A DNA stretch of 64,000 bases from Rhodospirillales bacterium (GCA_016215555.1 JACRJC010000004.1:26683-90682), one strand, 5' to 3'. Counted from the stretch's first letter, positions 26,193 through 37,415 are shown. Made by a program: numbers and translations. Notes: a model not told the origin generated them from the sequence alone.

Positions 26193-27992
26193 ATGACCGA
26201 CCTATCTCATATCCGAAATTTCGCCATCATCGCCCATATCGACCATGGGAAATCCACCCTGGCCGACCGGCTGATTCAAACCTGCGGCAATGTCACTGCA
26301 CGCGACATGCGCGACCAGATACTCGATTCGATGGATATCGAGCGCGAGCGCGGCATCACCATCAAAGCCCAGACCGTGCGCCTGGCCTATACGGCCAAGA
26401 ACGGCAAGACCTATCAGTTGAACCTGATGGACACGCCGGGCCATGTCGATTTCGCCTACGAGGTCTCGCGCTCGCTGGCCGCCTGCGAGGGCTCGATCCT
26501 GGTCGTCGATGCCAGCCAGGGCGTGGAAGCCCAGACCCTGGCCAATGTCTATCAGGCCATCGAGAACCATCACGAGATCGTGCCGATCCTGAACAAGATC
26601 GACCTGCCGGCGGCCGAGCCCGAGCGCGTGCGCGAACAGATCGAGGAAGTCATCGGCATCGACGCTTCCGAGGCCGTGCTGGTCTCGGCCAAGTCGGGCA
26701 TCGGCATCGACGATCTGCTGGAGGCCCTGGTCACCCGCCTGCCGCCCCCCAAGGGCGAGGACAAGGGGCCCTTGAAGGCCTTGCTGGTCGATTCCTGGTA
26801 CGACGCCTATCTCGGCGTCATCACCCTGGTGCGCGTCGTCGATGGCGTCATCAAGAAGGGCATGAGAATCCGCATGATGGCCACCGGCGCCGTCTATGAG
26901 GTCGATGCCGTCGGCTATTTCACGCCCAAGCTGGTGCATCTGCCCGAACTGCGTCCCGGCGAGATCGGTTTCGTCACTGCCGGCATCAAGGCGGTGGCCG
27001 ACTGCGAAGTCGGCGACACCCTGACCGACGACAAGGCCCCCGCCACCACGCCCCTGCCCGGCTTCAAGCCCAGCGTGCCGGTGGTCTTCTGCGGCCTGTT
27101 CCCCGTCGATGCCGCCGATTACGAACATTTGCGCGATTCCTTGGCCAAGCTGCGCTTGAACGACGCCAGCTTCAACTACCAGCCGGAAACCTCGGTGGCG
27201 CTGGGCTTCGGCTTCCGCTGCGGATTTCTGGGCCTGCTGCATCTGGAAATCATCCAGGAACGCTTGGAGCGCGAATTCAACCTCGACCTCATCACCACCG
27301 CGCCCAGCGTCGTCTACAAGGTCTATATGACCGACGGCAGCGTGCAGGAGCTGCACAATCCCGCCGACATGCCCGACCCGGCGCGCATCGCCAAGATCGA
27401 GGAACCCTGGATCAAGGCCACCATCCTGGTGCCCGACGAATATCTTGGCGACATCCTGGGCCTGTGCACGCAAAGGCGCGGCCAGCAGGTGAATCTGACC
27501 TATGCCGGCAAGCGGGCCATGGTGGTCTATCGCCTGCCCCTGAACGAAATCGTCTTCGACTTCTATGACCGTTTGAAGTCGGTCAGTCGCGGCTATGCCA
27601 GCTTCGATTACGACATGGACGATTACGCCGAAAGCGACCTCATCAAACTGTCGATCCTGGTCAATCAGGAACCGGTCGACGCCCTGGCCTTCATCTGCCA
27701 CAAAAGCGTGGCCGACAACCGGGGCCGGGCCATCTGCGAAAAGCTGAAAGAGCTGATCCCGCGCCAGATGTTCCAGATCGCCATCCAGGCTTCCATCGGC
27801 TCGCGCATCATCGCCCGCGAAACCATCTCGGCCCTGCGCAAGGACGTGCTGGCCAAATGTTACGGCGGTGACGTCTCGCGCAAAAGAAAGCTGCTGGACA
27901 AGCAGAAGGAAGGCAAAAAGCGCATGCGCCAGTTCGGCAAAGTGGAAATCCCGCAATCGGCCTTCCTGGCCGCGCTGAAGATCGGGGATTGA
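26193..27992 (+). CDS. lepA: Elongation factor 4 (LepA)
   Basis: 599 residues, standard. The GTPase motifs [43 protein letters not shown] and NKIDLP are intact, and the LepA-specific C-terminal domain ends [20 protein letters not shown]. It binds ribosomes and helps translation under stress. Divergent from nudC with a short upstream gap; no clear Shine-Dalgarno. Confidence 0.97.
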   Translation: MTDLSHIRNFAIIAHIDHGKSTLADRLIQTCGNVTARDMRDQILDSMDIERERGITIKAQTVRLAYTAKNGKTYQLNLMDTPGHVDFAYEVSRSLAACEGSILVVDASQGVEAQTLANVYQAIENHHEIVPILNKIDLPAAEPERVREQIEEVIGIDASEAVLVSAKSGIGIDDLLEALVTRLPPPKGEDKGPLKALLVDSWYDAYLGVITLVRVVDGVIKKGMRIRMMATGAVYEVDAVGYFTPKLVHLPELRPGEIGFVTAGIKAVADCEVGDTLTDDKAPATTPLPGFKPSVPVVFCGLFPVDAADYEHLRDSLAKLRLNDASFNYQPETSVALGFGFRCGFLGLLHLEIIQERLEREFNLDLITTAPSVVYKVYMTDGSVQELHNPADMPDPARIAKIEEPWIKATILVPDEYLGDILGLCTQRRGQQVNLTYAGKRAMVVYRLPLNEIVFDFYDRLKSVSRGYASFDYDMDDYAESDLIKLSILVNQEPVDALAFICHKSVADNRGRAICEKLKELIPRQMFQIAIQASIGSRIIARETISALRKDVLAKCYGGDVSRKRKLLDKQKEGKKRMRQFGKVEIPQSAFLAALKIGD

Positions 27993-28192
27993 TCCGGTTT
28001 ACCGGCAGCAGAAAGAATGATGCATTCCGATCGCGGGCAAGGCCCGCGCGCGAGCCTGTCCCGCCGGTGGCGGGCCACCAAATGTTAAGCCGACCAAGTC
28101 GGCGGGCGAGCGAGAGTCAAGGGCGCACAGCCCGCTTGCGGGCAGGATTTTGTTAGCATGCAAAGCAGGCGCGCCCGCCCGGCGCCTGAGGA

Positions 28193-28220
28193 TTGCATTA
28201 ATCGTTCACGATTAATGCAA
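28193..28220. repeat. Perfect 13-bp palindrome between convergent genes
   Basis: TTGCATTAATCGT, TC, ACGATTAATGCAA. It lies at the end of the leftward methyltransferase gene, after a 200-bp stretch following lepA that otherwise holds only short GC-rich inverted repeats (for example CCCGCCGGTGGCGGG). There is no U-run on either strand. It may act as a transcription barrier or be a member of a repeat family. Confidence 0.6.
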
Positions 28221-28227
28221 ACTGACA

Positions 28228-29265
28228 TCAGGCCTTGATCAGCACGGCGGTGCCGGCGCGGTCGGGAATGACGACCAGGCTTTCCTTCCATTGACAGCGG
28301 CATTCCGCCACCGCCCGCGCCACGCCCGGCCAATGCGGATTGGAAAAATCATGGATCGCCAGCATTCCGCCCGGCGATATCCGAGGATAGAAATAGTCGA
28401 GCGCCGCCTTCATCGGCGCATAGACGTCGCAATCGAGATGAACGAAGGCGAAGACCGCTTCATCATCCATGCCGTCCAGCGTGTCCGGAAAATAGCCGGG
28501 CCGGTAAATCAGATTGTCGTGCCGTCCGACGAAATCTTGAACCGCCTCCAGCGACGTATCGTGGAACACGTCGGTCCGATGGTCGCCGGGCTCCAAATCG
28601 CGGTCGGGAAAGCCATTGAAGGTGTCGAACAGAAATAACCGGCGTTCTGGCGCGATGCGGTGGATGATCCGGGCCGAATTGCCCTTGTAGACGCCCAGCT
28701 CGGCCAGATCGCCCGGCACCCCGTCTTCGACCAATCGCTTCAAATTCTCGGCCAGGAAATAGAGGCGGGTCATGTCGTCGCCATTGGGAGGATTGTTCCA
28801 GACCCAATCCTTTTCGAATTCCGCCATTTCGGGAAAGCGTTGCGCATAGACGTTCATGACGGGACGGTGCTGAAGGCGGTGAATCGGAAAGCAGGTGTTG
28901 AAGGCGACGGGCGAAATGCCGAACAGGCCCAACCCCATGCGGTCCAAGGCCTTCAGCATCAGCAAGGCGCCTTCCTTTTCCTTGCCCGCCATATACAGGG
29001 CCTGGCCCAAGGCGCGCTCCAATTGCAGTTCGCTGACGGCCTTGCCTTTGCGAGCCTCGGAAAACCAGGTGAAGGCGTCCTTGAGCCGGCCCAGAGCCAT
29101 CGCCGCCGCCCCCGCCAAATAGGCGGCTTGTCCATCCTGGTCGCCATCGGCCGTCAGGCCGACCGCCAACTCATAGGCTTCCTGGAAACGCTGATCCTGC
29201 AGCGCCGCCATCAATTGCCGGCGGCGATGGATGAATTCCAACTGCGAAACGGAAGGTTGCGACAA
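28228..29265 (-). CDS. TylF/MycF-type O-methyltransferase with N-terminal helical repeat region
   Basis: 345 residues. Residues 1-110 are TPR-like helices (AAYLAGAAAMALGRLKDAFT). From about 130 on it resembles macrocin O-methyltransferase (TylF/MycF): GDLAELGVYKGNSARII (SAM-binding loop), LFLFDTFNGFPDRD, VHLDCDVYAPMKAALDYFYP and GGMLAIHDFS. It likely methylates a sugar hydroxyl using SAM and Mg. The start is TTG at 29265 with GGGGAA upstream. It lies two genes downstream of the O-GlcNAc transferase, so a shared role in glycan modification is plausible. Confidence 0.85.
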   Translation of the reverse strand: MSQPSVSQLEFIHRRRQLMAALQDQRFQEAYELAVGLTADGDQDGQAAYLAGAAAMALGRLKDAFTWFSEARKGKAVSELQLERALGQALYMAGKEKEGALLMLKALDRMGLGLFGISPVAFNTCFPIHRLQHRPVMNVYAQRFPEMAEFEKDWVWNNPPNGDDMTRLYFLAENLKRLVEDGVPGDLAELGVYKGNSARIIHRIAPERRLFLFDTFNGFPDRDLEPGDHRTDVFHDTSLEAVQDFVGRHDNLIYRPGYFPDTLDGMDDEAVFAFVHLDCDVYAPMKAALDYFYPRISPGGMLAIHDFSNPHWPGVARAVAECRCQWKESLVVIPDRAGTAVLIKA

Positions 29266-29385
29266 GGAATAATTCCCCGGCGTCCATGAGAGGGGCGACG
29301 AAGGGCTTACCTTATCAAGGAAAAGTCGAAAACATCAAGCGGCGGCAACCGCCCGGCCAAATCGCAACAAGCCAAAAGAGAGGAA

Positions 29386-29676
29386 TCAGGCGTAACGGCG
29401 GCGACCGAAGCCGCGCTTCTTGCGTGGGCGGAAGGCCAGGATCAGGAGCGTCCCGACAGGCAGGATGACGGTCCAGGCCGGCCAGGCCAGCACGTCCTGC
29501 CACAGCGCCGCGCCATTGGCGTCGAAGGCCGGCGGCGTTCCCAGGAACAGCGCCCACAGATCGGCGGCGGCGATGAAGTCATGCATACCGGTGCCCAGGG
29601 CGGCGATTGCCTCCGTGGACGCCATAAGAGCGGAAACGAGTACGAGAACCCACCCAAAGAGCCGAAAGAGAACCAT
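29386..29676 (-). CDS. Small two-span membrane protein
   Basis: 96 residues. Two hydrophobic segments (LFGWVLVLVSALMASTEAIA and WTVILPVGTLLILAF) are separated by a short loop, ending in a very basic tail (RPRKKRGFGRRRYA). Function unknown. The ATG at 29676 is preferred to an upstream alternative at 29715. It lies between the O-GlcNAc transferase and methyltransferase genes on the same strand. Confidence 0.65.
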   Translation of the reverse strand: MVLFRLFGWVLVLVSALMASTEAIAALGTGMHDFIAAADLWALFLGTPPAFDANGAALWQDVLAWPAWTVILPVGTLLILAFRPRKKRGFGRRRYA

Positions 29677-29771
29677 TATGTCCCCAAATTTACGATTCGA
29701 GTCGTTTATCCACAAACTATGACAGGGGATTTCAAAAAACGCAAGCGCTGTCGTAGGTTGTGGCTGTTTTA

Positions 29772-31646
29772 TTACACATAAGGCGAGACATTAATTTTAT
29801 CTAATATTGATGTGAAATTGTCGGCGTATCTTCCGACGTCGCACAGAACCGAGCCCGAGACCCGTGCACGTAGCCGCTTGCGCCATGAAACCAGCGGTTC
29901 CGGATTACGTCCCAAGTCGATGGCCCGCAGCACATAGGAATCGGCGTCGGGGGCCACCAGTTCGTCGCAGCCGACCGCCTTCAAATGACAGGTGGAATGC
30001 CGCCCGGCCACGCGATCGCCCTCCAGCGTCAGGACCGGCACGCCCATCCACAGCGCTTCCAGGGTCGTCAAGCCGCCGGAATAGGGCTGCGAATCAAGCA
30101 CCATATCCACCAAGCCGAAGCGCGACAGATGCGTGGCGTGATCAGCCTCTCCCAGCAGCGTCAGGCGGGCCGGATCGACGCCGTATTTGCGAAACAAGCC
30201 CTTCAGGCGGTCTTGCGCCGCTGCATATTTCAAATTGGGAGAGGCGACGAGAAAACGGGCCTCGGGAACGGCGCGCAGGACGTCGCACCAAAGGGCGATG
30301 CAAGGTTCGCCGGTCTTGAAAAGCGCGTTGAAACTGCCGAAGGTGACGAAACCGTTTTTCTGGCAAGGGGCGGGCGAGACGTCGGGCGCATAGGCGGGCG
30401 GCTCGTAGAGGAAGATGTCACCGTCCATCCACAGCGTCTGCTCGGAATAGAGGGCGGCCTCTGCCTGCAAAAGATGGATGCGGTCATGCAGACGATAGTC
30501 AATCTGCGCCAATCCCGTGGTGCAGACGTAATCGAGATAGGCCATCTGCACGGGCGCCGGACGCAGCGCGAACAGGCCCAGGCGATTGCCCGCCGTATGG
30601 CCATTGAGGTCGATCAGGATGTCGATGCCGTCGGCGCGCACCAGGTCGGCGGCCTCGGCGTCGCTTAAGCCGCGAATGTCGCGCCAACCCTCGCACAGCG
30701 ATTTGAAGCGCTGCGTGGTGTCGTCTTCGCTTCGGGTGTTGGAATAGAGAATGGCCTGCCAACCGCAACGCGAACGCTCTTTCAACAAGGGCGGCAGAAA
30801 GACGCCGGTGGCGTGGTTGCGAAAGTCGGGCGAGACGAATCCCAGACGCAGAGGCTGGCCGGGAACGCCCTTCCAAGCCGGCCGGGCCGGCGCCGGGAAT
30901 TGCGCTCCCCATTCCAGATGCCGGGCCACGACCTCTTGCATCGACAGGCCGGGACAGTAATGCAGCGACATCAGGGCCGCCGAAGCATAGGCGGCGTCTT
31001 GCTTGGCTGCCCGGCCATAGTCCCGGGCCGCGCCTTCGCCGTCTCCCATCAGCAGATAATTCTGAGCCAGATGAGCCAGCACCTGCGCATCGGGCTTGGC
31101 GATGGCGGCGAAAAAACGGATGGCGCCGGCCAGATCGTCCGCCTCCTCGGCCAGTTCCCCCAGCACCCGCTTGGCGGCGTCGAGATCCGGATCCATCCGA
31201 AAGGCCCGCCAGGCCTTGTCGCCGGCCAGAGCCGAATGACCCAGCGCCTTCAAGGCCGCAGCCTGATTGGCCGGCCAGGAGGCATCGCCAGGATCGGCGA
31301 TCTCGGCCGCTTCCCAAAGCGCGCAGGCGGCATGATGCCAGCCATGGCCCAACAAGGTCGCCCCCAGCCCGCCCAGATCGCCGGCTTTCCCGCCCACGAT
31401 ATCGACCAACTGCGAGAAGGCTTTTCTGGCTTCGGGGTCGTTGCCCAGGCGCGACAGCGCCTCGCCGATGCCGCCCCAGGCGGCAAGGTTCAAGGGGTCA
31501 AGCCGGGCCGCTTCTTGAAATGAGGTCAGGGCGCGTTCGCAAGTTCCGGCGGACAGGGCCGCCTGCCCGGCTTGAATATGGCTGGCGGCGTAGAAGAACC
31601 AGGCTTCCTGCAGCCGGGCCTTGGCGTCTGGCGTTTCGCTGGTCAG
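29772..31646 (-). CDS. TPR protein with O-GlcNAc transferase domain (SPINDLY/OGT type, GT41)
   Basis: About 624 residues if read from the CTG at 31646. The N-terminal 180 residues are TPR repeats (for example [40 protein letters not shown]). The GT41 catalytic region follows ([83 protein letters not shown]). It would add GlcNAc or another sugar to Ser/Thr of proteins. No ATG, GTG or TTG exists in frame between the mutase end and a TTG at 31493, yet the TPR coding continues upstream. The CTG at 31646 overlaps the mutase TGA (CTGA) and has AAAAGGA 7 bp before it, so I take it as the start. Confidence 0.85.
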   Translation of the reverse strand: MTSETPDAKARLQEAWFFYAASHIQAGQAALSAGTCERALTSFQEAARLDPLNLAAWGGIGEALSRLGNDPEARKAFSQLVDIVGGKAGDLGGLGATLLGHGWHHAACALWEAAEIADPGDASWPANQAAALKALGHSALAGDKAWRAFRMDPDLDAAKRVLGELAEEADDLAGAIRFFAAIAKPDAQVLAHLAQNYLLMGDGEGAARDYGRAAKQDAAYASAALMSLHYCPGLSMQEVVARHLEWGAQFPAPARPAWKGVPGQPLRLGFVSPDFRNHATGVFLPPLLKERSRCGWQAILYSNTRSEDDTTQRFKSLCEGWRDIRGLSDAEAADLVRADGIDILIDLNGHTAGNRLGLFALRPAPVQMAYLDYVCTTGLAQIDYRLHDRIHLLQAEAALYSEQTLWMDGDIFLYEPPAYAPDVSPAPCQKNGFVTFGSFNALFKTGEPCIALWCDVLRAVPEARFLVASPNLKYAAAQDRLKGLFRKYGVDPARLTLLGEADHATHLSRFGLVDMVLDSQPYSGGLTTLEALWMGVPVLTLEGDRVAGRHSTCHLKAVGCDELVAPDADSYVLRAIDLGRNPEPLVSWRKRLRARVSGSVLCDVGRYADNFTSILDKINVSPYV

Positions 31647-33793
31647 GCGGGCTTCCTTTTCCGGCTGAGCAGATCCAGGATTTCCTTGGCCGCAGCGGGA
31701 ATGTTGGTGCCGGGTCCGAAAATGGCCGCCGCTCCGGCTTGCTTCAATTCGTCATAGTCCTGAGCCGGAATGACGCCGCCGACCACGACCAGAATGTCGG
31801 AAGCGCCAGCCATTTCCAGTTCCTTGACCAGCAGCGGCACCAGCGTCTTGTGTCCGGCGGCCTGGGTGGAAACGCCGATCACATGGACGTCGTTCTCGAC
31901 CGCCATGCGCGCCGCTTCGTCGGGCGTCTGGAACAAGGGCCCGACATCGACGTCGAATCCCATATCGGCGAAAGCGGTGGCGATGACCTTGGCGCCCCGG
32001 TCATGACCGTCCTGGCCCAGCTTCACCACCAGCAGGCGCGGCCGCCGGCCTTCGGTCTTGGCGAAGGATTCGACATCGGCGCGGATGCCTTCGAACATGG
32101 CGTCTCCCTCATAGGCCGCCCCGTAAACGCCCGAGACCGAGCGATGGCGGGCATTATAGCGCGAATAGACCTTTTCCAAAGCATCGGAAATCTCGCCCAC
32201 GGTGGCGCGCAGGCGCGTGGCCTTGACGGCTAGGTCGAGCAGATTGCCCTCGCCGCTTTTGGCGGCCTCGGTCAAGGCCTCCAGCGCCGCCTGAACCTTG
32301 GCGGCATCGCGGCCCGCCTTCAACGTCTTCAGCCTGGTCATCTGCGCGGCCAGAACCTTGGCGTTGTCGACATCTAGAACCTCGATGGCATCCTGGCTGG
32401 TGGGCTTGTACTTGTTGACGCCGACAATGGTCTCAAGCCCGCGATCAATGCGGGCCTGACGGCGCGCCGCCGCCTCTTCGATGCGCATCTTGGGCAGGCC
32501 CGCTTCCACCGCCTTGGTCATGCCGCCCATGGCTTCGACCTCGCCGATCAGACCCTCGGCCTCGGCGACCAATGAGGCGGTGAGACTCTCGATGTAATAA
32601 CTGCCGCCCAGAGGATCGATGACGGCGGGAATTCCCGTCTCTTCGGCGATGACCAATTGCGTGTTGCGGGCGATGCGGGCCGAGGTCGGCGTCGGCAGGG
32701 CGATGGCCTCGTCCAGCGCATTGGTATGCAGGCTTTGCGTGCCGCCCAGCACGGCAGCCATGGCCTCGATCGTGGTGCGGACGACGTTGTTGTAAGGATC
32801 CTGCTCGGCCAGCGACCAGCCCGAGGTCTGGCAATGCGTGCGCAGCGCCAGGCTCATCGGATTCTTGGGCTGGAAGGGCGAGATCAGCTTGGACCACAGA
32901 ACGCGGGCCGCGCGCAGCTTGGCGATCTCCATGAAAAAATTCATGCCGATCGAAAAGAAGAAGGAAAGCCGGGGCGCGAATTCGTCGATGGCCAGGCCGG
33001 TGGCGATGGCCGAGCGCACATATTCCAAACCGTCGGCCAGGGTATAGGCCAGTTCCTGCACCGCCGTCGCCCCGGCTTCCTGCATGTGATAGCCCGAGAT
33101 CGAAATCGAATTGAACTTGGGCATGTTCCTGGCCATATAGCCGATGATGTCGGCGACGATGCGCATGCTGGGCGCCGGCGGATAGATATAGGTGTTGCGG
33201 ACCATGAACTCCTTCAGAATGTCGTTCTGAATGGTGCCCGACAGCTTGTCTTGCGAAACCCCCTGCTCCTCGGCGGCGACGATATAGCCGGCCAGAATGG
33301 GCAGCACGGCACCGTTCATGGTCATCGACACGCTCATCTTGTCCAAGGGAATGCCGTCGAAGAGTATCTTCATGTCCTCGACGGAATCGATGGCGACGCC
33401 GGCCTTGCCAACATCGCCGATCACGCGCGGATGGTCGGAATCATAGCCCCGATGCGTCGCCAGATCGAAAGCCACCGACAGGCCCATCTGACCGGCGGCC
33501 AGATTGGCGCGGTAGAAGGCGTTCGATTCCTCGGGCGTCGAGAAACCGGCATATTGGCGGATCGTCCACGGACGGTTGGCATACATGGTGGCGCGCGGTC
33601 CGCGCAGGAAGGGCGGAAAGCCCGGCAGATTGTCCAGATGCGAAAGCCCCTCGAGATCGGCGGCCGTGTACAGAGGCTTCAAGGCGATGCCTTCCGCCGT
33701 TTCGCGGACCAGACCATTGGGACTGTCGCCCTTCAGATCCTTGGCCGCCAACTGGCTCCAATCCGAAAGCGTCTTCTTAGCGAATTCGGGCAT
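31643..33793 (-). CDS. scpA: Methylmalonyl-CoA mutase large subunit
   Basis: 716 residues. The N-terminal TIM barrel has [20 protein letters not shown] and [15 protein letters not shown]. The C-terminal B12-binding domain has [15 protein letters not shown] (the DxHxxG motif) and [15 protein letters not shown]. It interconverts succinyl-CoA and methylmalonyl-CoA with adenosylcobalamin, for propionate metabolism or the ethylmalonyl-CoA pathway. The small-subunit gene is not upstream, which is usual for the homodimeric form. The stop overlaps the OGT start. Confidence 0.95.
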   Translation of the reverse strand: MPEFAKKTLSDWSQLAAKDLKGDSPNGLVRETAEGIALKPLYTAADLEGLSHLDNLPGFPPFLRGPRATMYANRPWTIRQYAGFSTPEESNAFYRANLAAGQMGLSVAFDLATHRGYDSDHPRVIGDVGKAGVAIDSVEDMKILFDGIPLDKMSVSMTMNGAVLPILAGYIVAAEEQGVSQDKLSGTIQNDILKEFMVRNTYIYPPAPSMRIVADIIGYMARNMPKFNSISISGYHMQEAGATAVQELAYTLADGLEYVRSAIATGLAIDEFAPRLSFFFSIGMNFFMEIAKLRAARVLWSKLISPFQPKNPMSLALRTHCQTSGWSLAEQDPYNNVVRTTIEAMAAVLGGTQSLHTNALDEAIALPTPTSARIARNTQLVIAEETGIPAVIDPLGGSYYIESLTASLVAEAEGLIGEVEAMGGMTKAVEAGLPKMRIEEAAARRQARIDRGLETIVGVNKYKPTSQDAIEVLDVDNAKVLAAQMTRLKTLKAGRDAAKVQAALEALTEAAKSGEGNLLDLAVKATRLRATVGEISDALEKVYSRYNARHRSVSGVYGAAYEGDAMFEGIRADVESFAKTEGRRPRLLVVKLGQDGHDRGAKVIATAFADMGFDVDVGPLFQTPDEAARMAVENDVHVIGVSTQAAGHKTLVPLLVKELEMAGASDILVVVGGVIPAQDYDELKQAGAAAIFGPGTNIPAAAKEILDLLSRKRKPA

Positions 33794-33883
33794 CGTCTTG
33801 TCCTTGGTTTTTCCGTTCCATCCGCCTAAACTTAACGCCCCTCTTTCGGGTTGTCCACGCCCACCCGCCTTTTGGAGCCAAGC

Positions 33884-34777
33884 TTGTCTTATCTTGCCCA
33901 TATTCAGGAATGCAACGCCTTCGATTCCCAGCGTTTCCGCCCTTTCATGATCGATGGAAAACAGGCCGGTTGGATCAGGCCCGAAATGGCCCTGCGCCTA
34001 AGCGCCTTTCGCGAGAATTTTTCCGTCGAGGACGATCAGGTCCGCCTTTCGCCCGCCTTGGCCACGCCCGAAGCGCGAACCGAGGTGGTGGGAAATGCCA
34101 TGCAGGCCTTGGCCCGGCAGGGCGCCATCCCACAATTGCGGGCGGAAATGTATCCGGTCATGACCGATTGGGGGCAGGCCGAACTGCTGCAGGTTGACCG
34201 CGCCGGCGTGCATGCGCTGGGCGTGCTGGCGGTGGGCGTTCACCTGAACGGTTTCGTGGGCCGTGGCGACGATATGAAACTGTGGATCGCCAGGCGCGCG
34301 CGCGACAAGGCGGTGGCGCCCGGCAAGCTGGATCATCTGGTGGCGGGCGGGCAGCCGGCGGGACTGGGCCTGACGGAGAATCTCGTCAAGGAATGCGCCG
34401 AGGAAGCCGACATGCCGCCAATGCTGGCCAGAAAGGCCCATCCTGTCGGCGCCATCCGCTATCTCTTCGAGAACGAACAGGGCCTGCGCAACGATCTGAT
34501 CTTTTGCTACGACCTGGAATGTCCGCCCGATTTCACGCCCCGCCCCGCCGACGGCGAGGTCGAGGCTTTCGAATTATGGCCCGTCGCCAAGGTTCAAGAA
34601 ACGGTCCTGAACAGCCGCGATTTCAAATTCAACGTGCCCTTGGTGCTGATCGATTTCATGATCCGCCACGGGCATATCACACCCGAGAACGAACCCGATT
34701 ATCTGGCCTTGGTACGGGGATTGCGGGGTTCCTACGCGATCTCTTCCGAGAACAGCAATTTCCAAGCGGCGCGATAG
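33884..34777 (+). CDS. Nudix hydrolase of the DUF4743 type
   Basis: 297 residues. The N-terminal DUF4743-like part begins with the TTG at 33884 ([20 protein letters not shown]), preceded by TTGGAG at correct spacing. The Nudix domain follows, with a Nudix box [18 protein letters not shown] in which the REUxEE core is KECAEEA. The protein resembles the family related to yeast/plant Tnr3/thiamine-diphosphate-type Nudix enzymes, but the substrate is unknown. Its last 46 bp overlap the convergent amidohydrolase gene. Confidence 0.82.
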   Translation: MSYLAHIQECNAFDSQRFRPFMIDGKQAGWIRPEMALRLSAFRENFSVEDDQVRLSPALATPEARTEVVGNAMQALARQGAIPQLRAEMYPVMTDWGQAELLQVDRAGVHALGVLAVGVHLNGFVGRGDDMKLWIARRARDKAVAPGKLDHLVAGGQPAGLGLTENLVKECAEEADMPPMLARKAHPVGAIRYLFENEQGLRNDLIFCYDLECPPDFTPRPADGEVEAFELWPVAKVQETVLNSRDFKFNVPLVLIDFMIRHGHITPENEPDYLALVRGLRGSYAISSENSNFQAAR

Positions 34778-35790
34778 CCGACGACAGCCTGGGTGGCAGG
34801 CGAAAAATTGCTAAGGAACGAGCGATAGTCCGCAAGTTTTTTGACAACCTCGTCCATTCTGTCGCCGCCCAGATCAAGACCGGCCAGGAAGCGCCAGGGA
34901 TAGTGTTCAATCACATCGCGCCAATCCTTTTTGACGACGCCTTGCGATTCCCACACCCTGGCATGACGCTCCTGGCTTCCCGGATAGTGGGAATCATAGG
35001 TGCCGAAAGCGGTGTCGAACCAAAGATTGGGATAGGTTTCGATCAGCTTTCTCACATAAGCGGGCCCATAGCCGGGAGCCCGGCTGGCATAACGCACCTG
35101 GGCCAGATGGCACCAGATGACCTTGGCCTTCGGATAGGCGGCCAGCATTTCTTCCAGTGCCAGCAGATATTGATCTTCTATCTCGTAATGGATCTGAAAG
35201 GCCAGCCCGGTCTTGGCCGAGAAGGCGAATAACCGGTGACCGAATTCGCCGTTCAGCGGAATGAAAACGTCACGGAACATCTCGCCGCGCTTGTATTCCG
35301 GCGGCGACGGATAGTGCCGGAATTCGAATTCCCCCAGCAGAGCATAGCCATCCTGTTCAGCATGTCGGAAAGTTTCATCCAGAAACTTTCCGGGCGCCTG
35401 GGTGAACACGGGATAGATGGCCGAAACTGTGGTGGGAATGAAACGTTCGGGTGCGGCGCGCATCAGGTCTTGCGCGCCATCGTCCCAAACTTCTCCTTTG
35501 CGCGCCTCCTTTCCCTGCACCATCGTGGAAAGGCAACTCAATGCCAGCCCCCCCTCGTCCATCGCCGTTTTGAACGCATCAAGATCGAATTTCCAGGCCG
35601 GGAATGAGGATTCGACGTCGATCAAGGGAATTTTCCCCTTCGCGGAAACATCCTCCAGTCGCCTTTTCCAGCCACCTTTCAACGCCTGAAGATCGAACCG
35701 AGAGGCCGCAAAGCCTGGTCGCGCCCAGCAGGGCATAGCTGACAGCGCCGCCGCTCCCAGAAGAAAACGCCGCCGATCTATCGCGCGCAT
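34732..35790 (-). CDS. Tat-exported amidohydrolase-like protein
   Basis: 352 residues. The N-terminus AIDRRRFLLGAAALSAM is a twin-arginine signal (RRRFL) ending near AAS. The mature protein looks like the TIM-barrel amidohydrolase 2 group (PLIDVESSFPAWKFD, AFQIHYEIEDQYLLALEEML, VIWCHLAQVRYASRA, RFLAGLDLGGDRM), though the first HxH metal motif is not evident. The substrate is unknown. It lies 8 bp after the CHAD-domain gene and is probably co-transcribed. Confidence 0.75.
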   Translation of the reverse strand: MRAIDRRRFLLGAAALSAMPCWARPGFAASRFDLQALKGGWKRRLEDVSAKGKIPLIDVESSFPAWKFDLDAFKTAMDEGGLALSCLSTMVQGKEARKGEVWDDGAQDLMRAAPERFIPTTVSAIYPVFTQAPGKFLDETFRHAEQDGYALLGEFEFRHYPSPPEYKRGEMFRDVFIPLNGEFGHRLFAFSAKTGLAFQIHYEIEDQYLLALEEMLAAYPKAKVIWCHLAQVRYASRAPGYGPAYVRKLIETYPNLWFDTAFGTYDSHYPGSQERHARVWESQGVVKKDWRDVIEHYPWRFLAGLDLGGDRMDEVVKKLADYRSFLSNFSPATQAVVGYRAAWKLLFSEEIA

Positions 35791-35798
35791 TCCGCCTC

Positions 35799-37262
35799 CT
35801 ATTTCCAGAATTTGTCCTGGCGCTTGAAGTCGGTCCAGGCCTTGATTGCCTGCTCCTCCAGCAGCGCCGCCCTTCCCGCATGCCAGCCTTCGGCAAAGCC
35901 GATGCCGTGATGCAGGGCGTTATCGGCATCCTGCGAGCGCTTCTCTTCCAACACCCTTCTTGCCACCGCAATGTCGTTGAGATGGCCCAGCACATCGACG
36001 AGATTGGTCAGGCTTTCCAGATAGCGCCTTGCCTTCCCCTCGCCAAACAGCGTATGCAGGAATTCGGCGGCATAGCGCATCTTCTTGCCGCGGATGCGCA
36101 ACTGATGGCGCAAGGCGGGATCGAGATTCAGGAAATCGCGCCCCGCCTTCATCAACTTGCGATGCCGTTTCTCCAGAGCCTGGACGGCAAAGGACTTCAA
36201 ATCCCCCTCGCCTTCGCTGACGCCGGTTTCGCTCCAATCGAGAAGGGTCAGCATCAGATCGGAAAAACGCGGCCCGCCGATGGCCGGGAACGCCCCGCCC
36301 AGCAACGCCACCCGCTTCGCCTCCAAATCGTTCTTCAGCCTTTCCAATCCAGGATGTCCCGGCAATTGCGCCAGGGCGGGATCCAGAATGACTTCCTGAA
36401 AAACGTCGGCGTCGCGAACCGGTCCCAATTGCGCCGCCAACTCTTTCAGCTCCGCCGTCACCTTTTCCGCCAACGCCGGTTTCAGAAGCGGGCGGAACAG
36501 ATTGATCGCCGAACGCAGGCGGCGCACGCCGACCCGCATCTGATGCACGCCTTCCACCGTGTCGCCCCCCGGATCGAGGATGACAGGGCGGTTGGCGGCG
36601 ATCTGGCCGATGCATAGTCTGGCGATCAGACGCAGGGCATCGCCCTTGGCGATCTTGTCATGAAGTCCCATCCGCCGGGATTTTCTGGCCCGCCCCAGCG
36701 TTCCTTGCGCCAAGGCCAGCGCCATGTCGCCCTCGGCCAGCATCAATTCGCCGCCATAGTCCCCCATCAGCAGGCGGGCCAGAGCGACCAGACGCCGCCA
36801 GGCCATGGCCGGTCCGCCGATGACGGCGCGAAAGACCGGCTGGCTTCGATCCAAGGCCTCAATCCGCCCCGCTTCCAGATCAAGGCGCAAGCCGGCCCGG
36901 CCCAGGGCCAGGCGATGGCTTTGATAGGCCAGAGTCTCGATGGCGAAGGGAAGCAGTTCCAATGCTTGAAACTCTGCCGGCAAAGCCAGCGGCTCGTTCC
37001 CGGGCAGGGGGCTTTGCCAGCGCCCGTGACGCTCGGCTTCCGAGGTCAGGATTTGCATGGCCGCTCCGCCATCGTCGCGGCTGACCGCCAGGCCGAGACC
37101 CTGCGCCGCCAGTTCGAACCCCGGACCGTCGAATCGGGACACCCAGCGTTCACCCGAAACCGGGGGCTTGGCCGCCAAAGCAGCCAGACGCGGACTGGCC
37201 TTCAGCTTGCTGAAAGCCTCCGAGTCGAAGCTAAGGACAAGGGCCGGATGGTTGCCGGACAT
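35799..37262 (-). CDS. CHAD-domain protein with degenerate CYTH-like N-terminus
   Basis: 487 residues. From about 205 a CHAD domain is clear: VHQMRVGVRRLRSAINLFRP, LGPVRDADVF, LRIRGKKMRYAAEFL and LGHLNDIAVARRVL, with the conserved His/Arg/Lys that bind polyphosphate. The N-terminal 200 residues have the length and position of a CYTH (triphosphate tunnel) domain but lack an obvious ExExK motif. CHAD proteins are associated with polyphosphate granules. The start at 37262 is uncertain; an upstream in-frame GTG/ATG would add about 34 residues. Confidence 0.82.
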   Translation of the reverse strand: MSGNHPALVLSFDSEAFSKLKASPRLAALAAKPPVSGERWVSRFDGPGFELAAQGLGLAVSRDDGGAAMQILTSEAERHGRWQSPLPGNEPLALPAEFQALELLPFAIETLAYQSHRLALGRAGLRLDLEAGRIEALDRSQPVFRAVIGGPAMAWRRLVALARLLMGDYGGELMLAEGDMALALAQGTLGRARKSRRMGLHDKIAKGDALRLIARLCIGQIAANRPVILDPGGDTVEGVHQMRVGVRRLRSAINLFRPLLKPALAEKVTAELKELAAQLGPVRDADVFQEVILDPALAQLPGHPGLERLKNDLEAKRVALLGGAFPAIGGPRFSDLMLTLLDWSETGVSEGEGDLKSFAVQALEKRHRKLMKAGRDFLNLDPALRHQLRIRGKKMRYAAEFLHTLFGEGKARRYLESLTNLVDVLGHLNDIAVARRVLEEKRSQDADNALHHGIGFAEGWHAGRAALLEEQAIKAWTDFKRQDKFWK

Positions 37263-37415
37263 GGGGGCGCCTGAAACGAAACCGTCATAGACCACTGTAA
37301 AGCCTTGCGCTTGGCCTGTCCCCTGTCCGTTTGTGACATTTGCCGCGCCAGCCCTTGCGTCCATTCTTTGTATTGGCTAGATTGACTGACCGCTAAATAT
37401 AGGGGGTAGCTGGTC

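Noticed and set aside
26202..27956. A 584-codon open frame opposite lepA
   Set aside because: Antisense shadow in GC-rich DNA; lepA is complete on the other strand.
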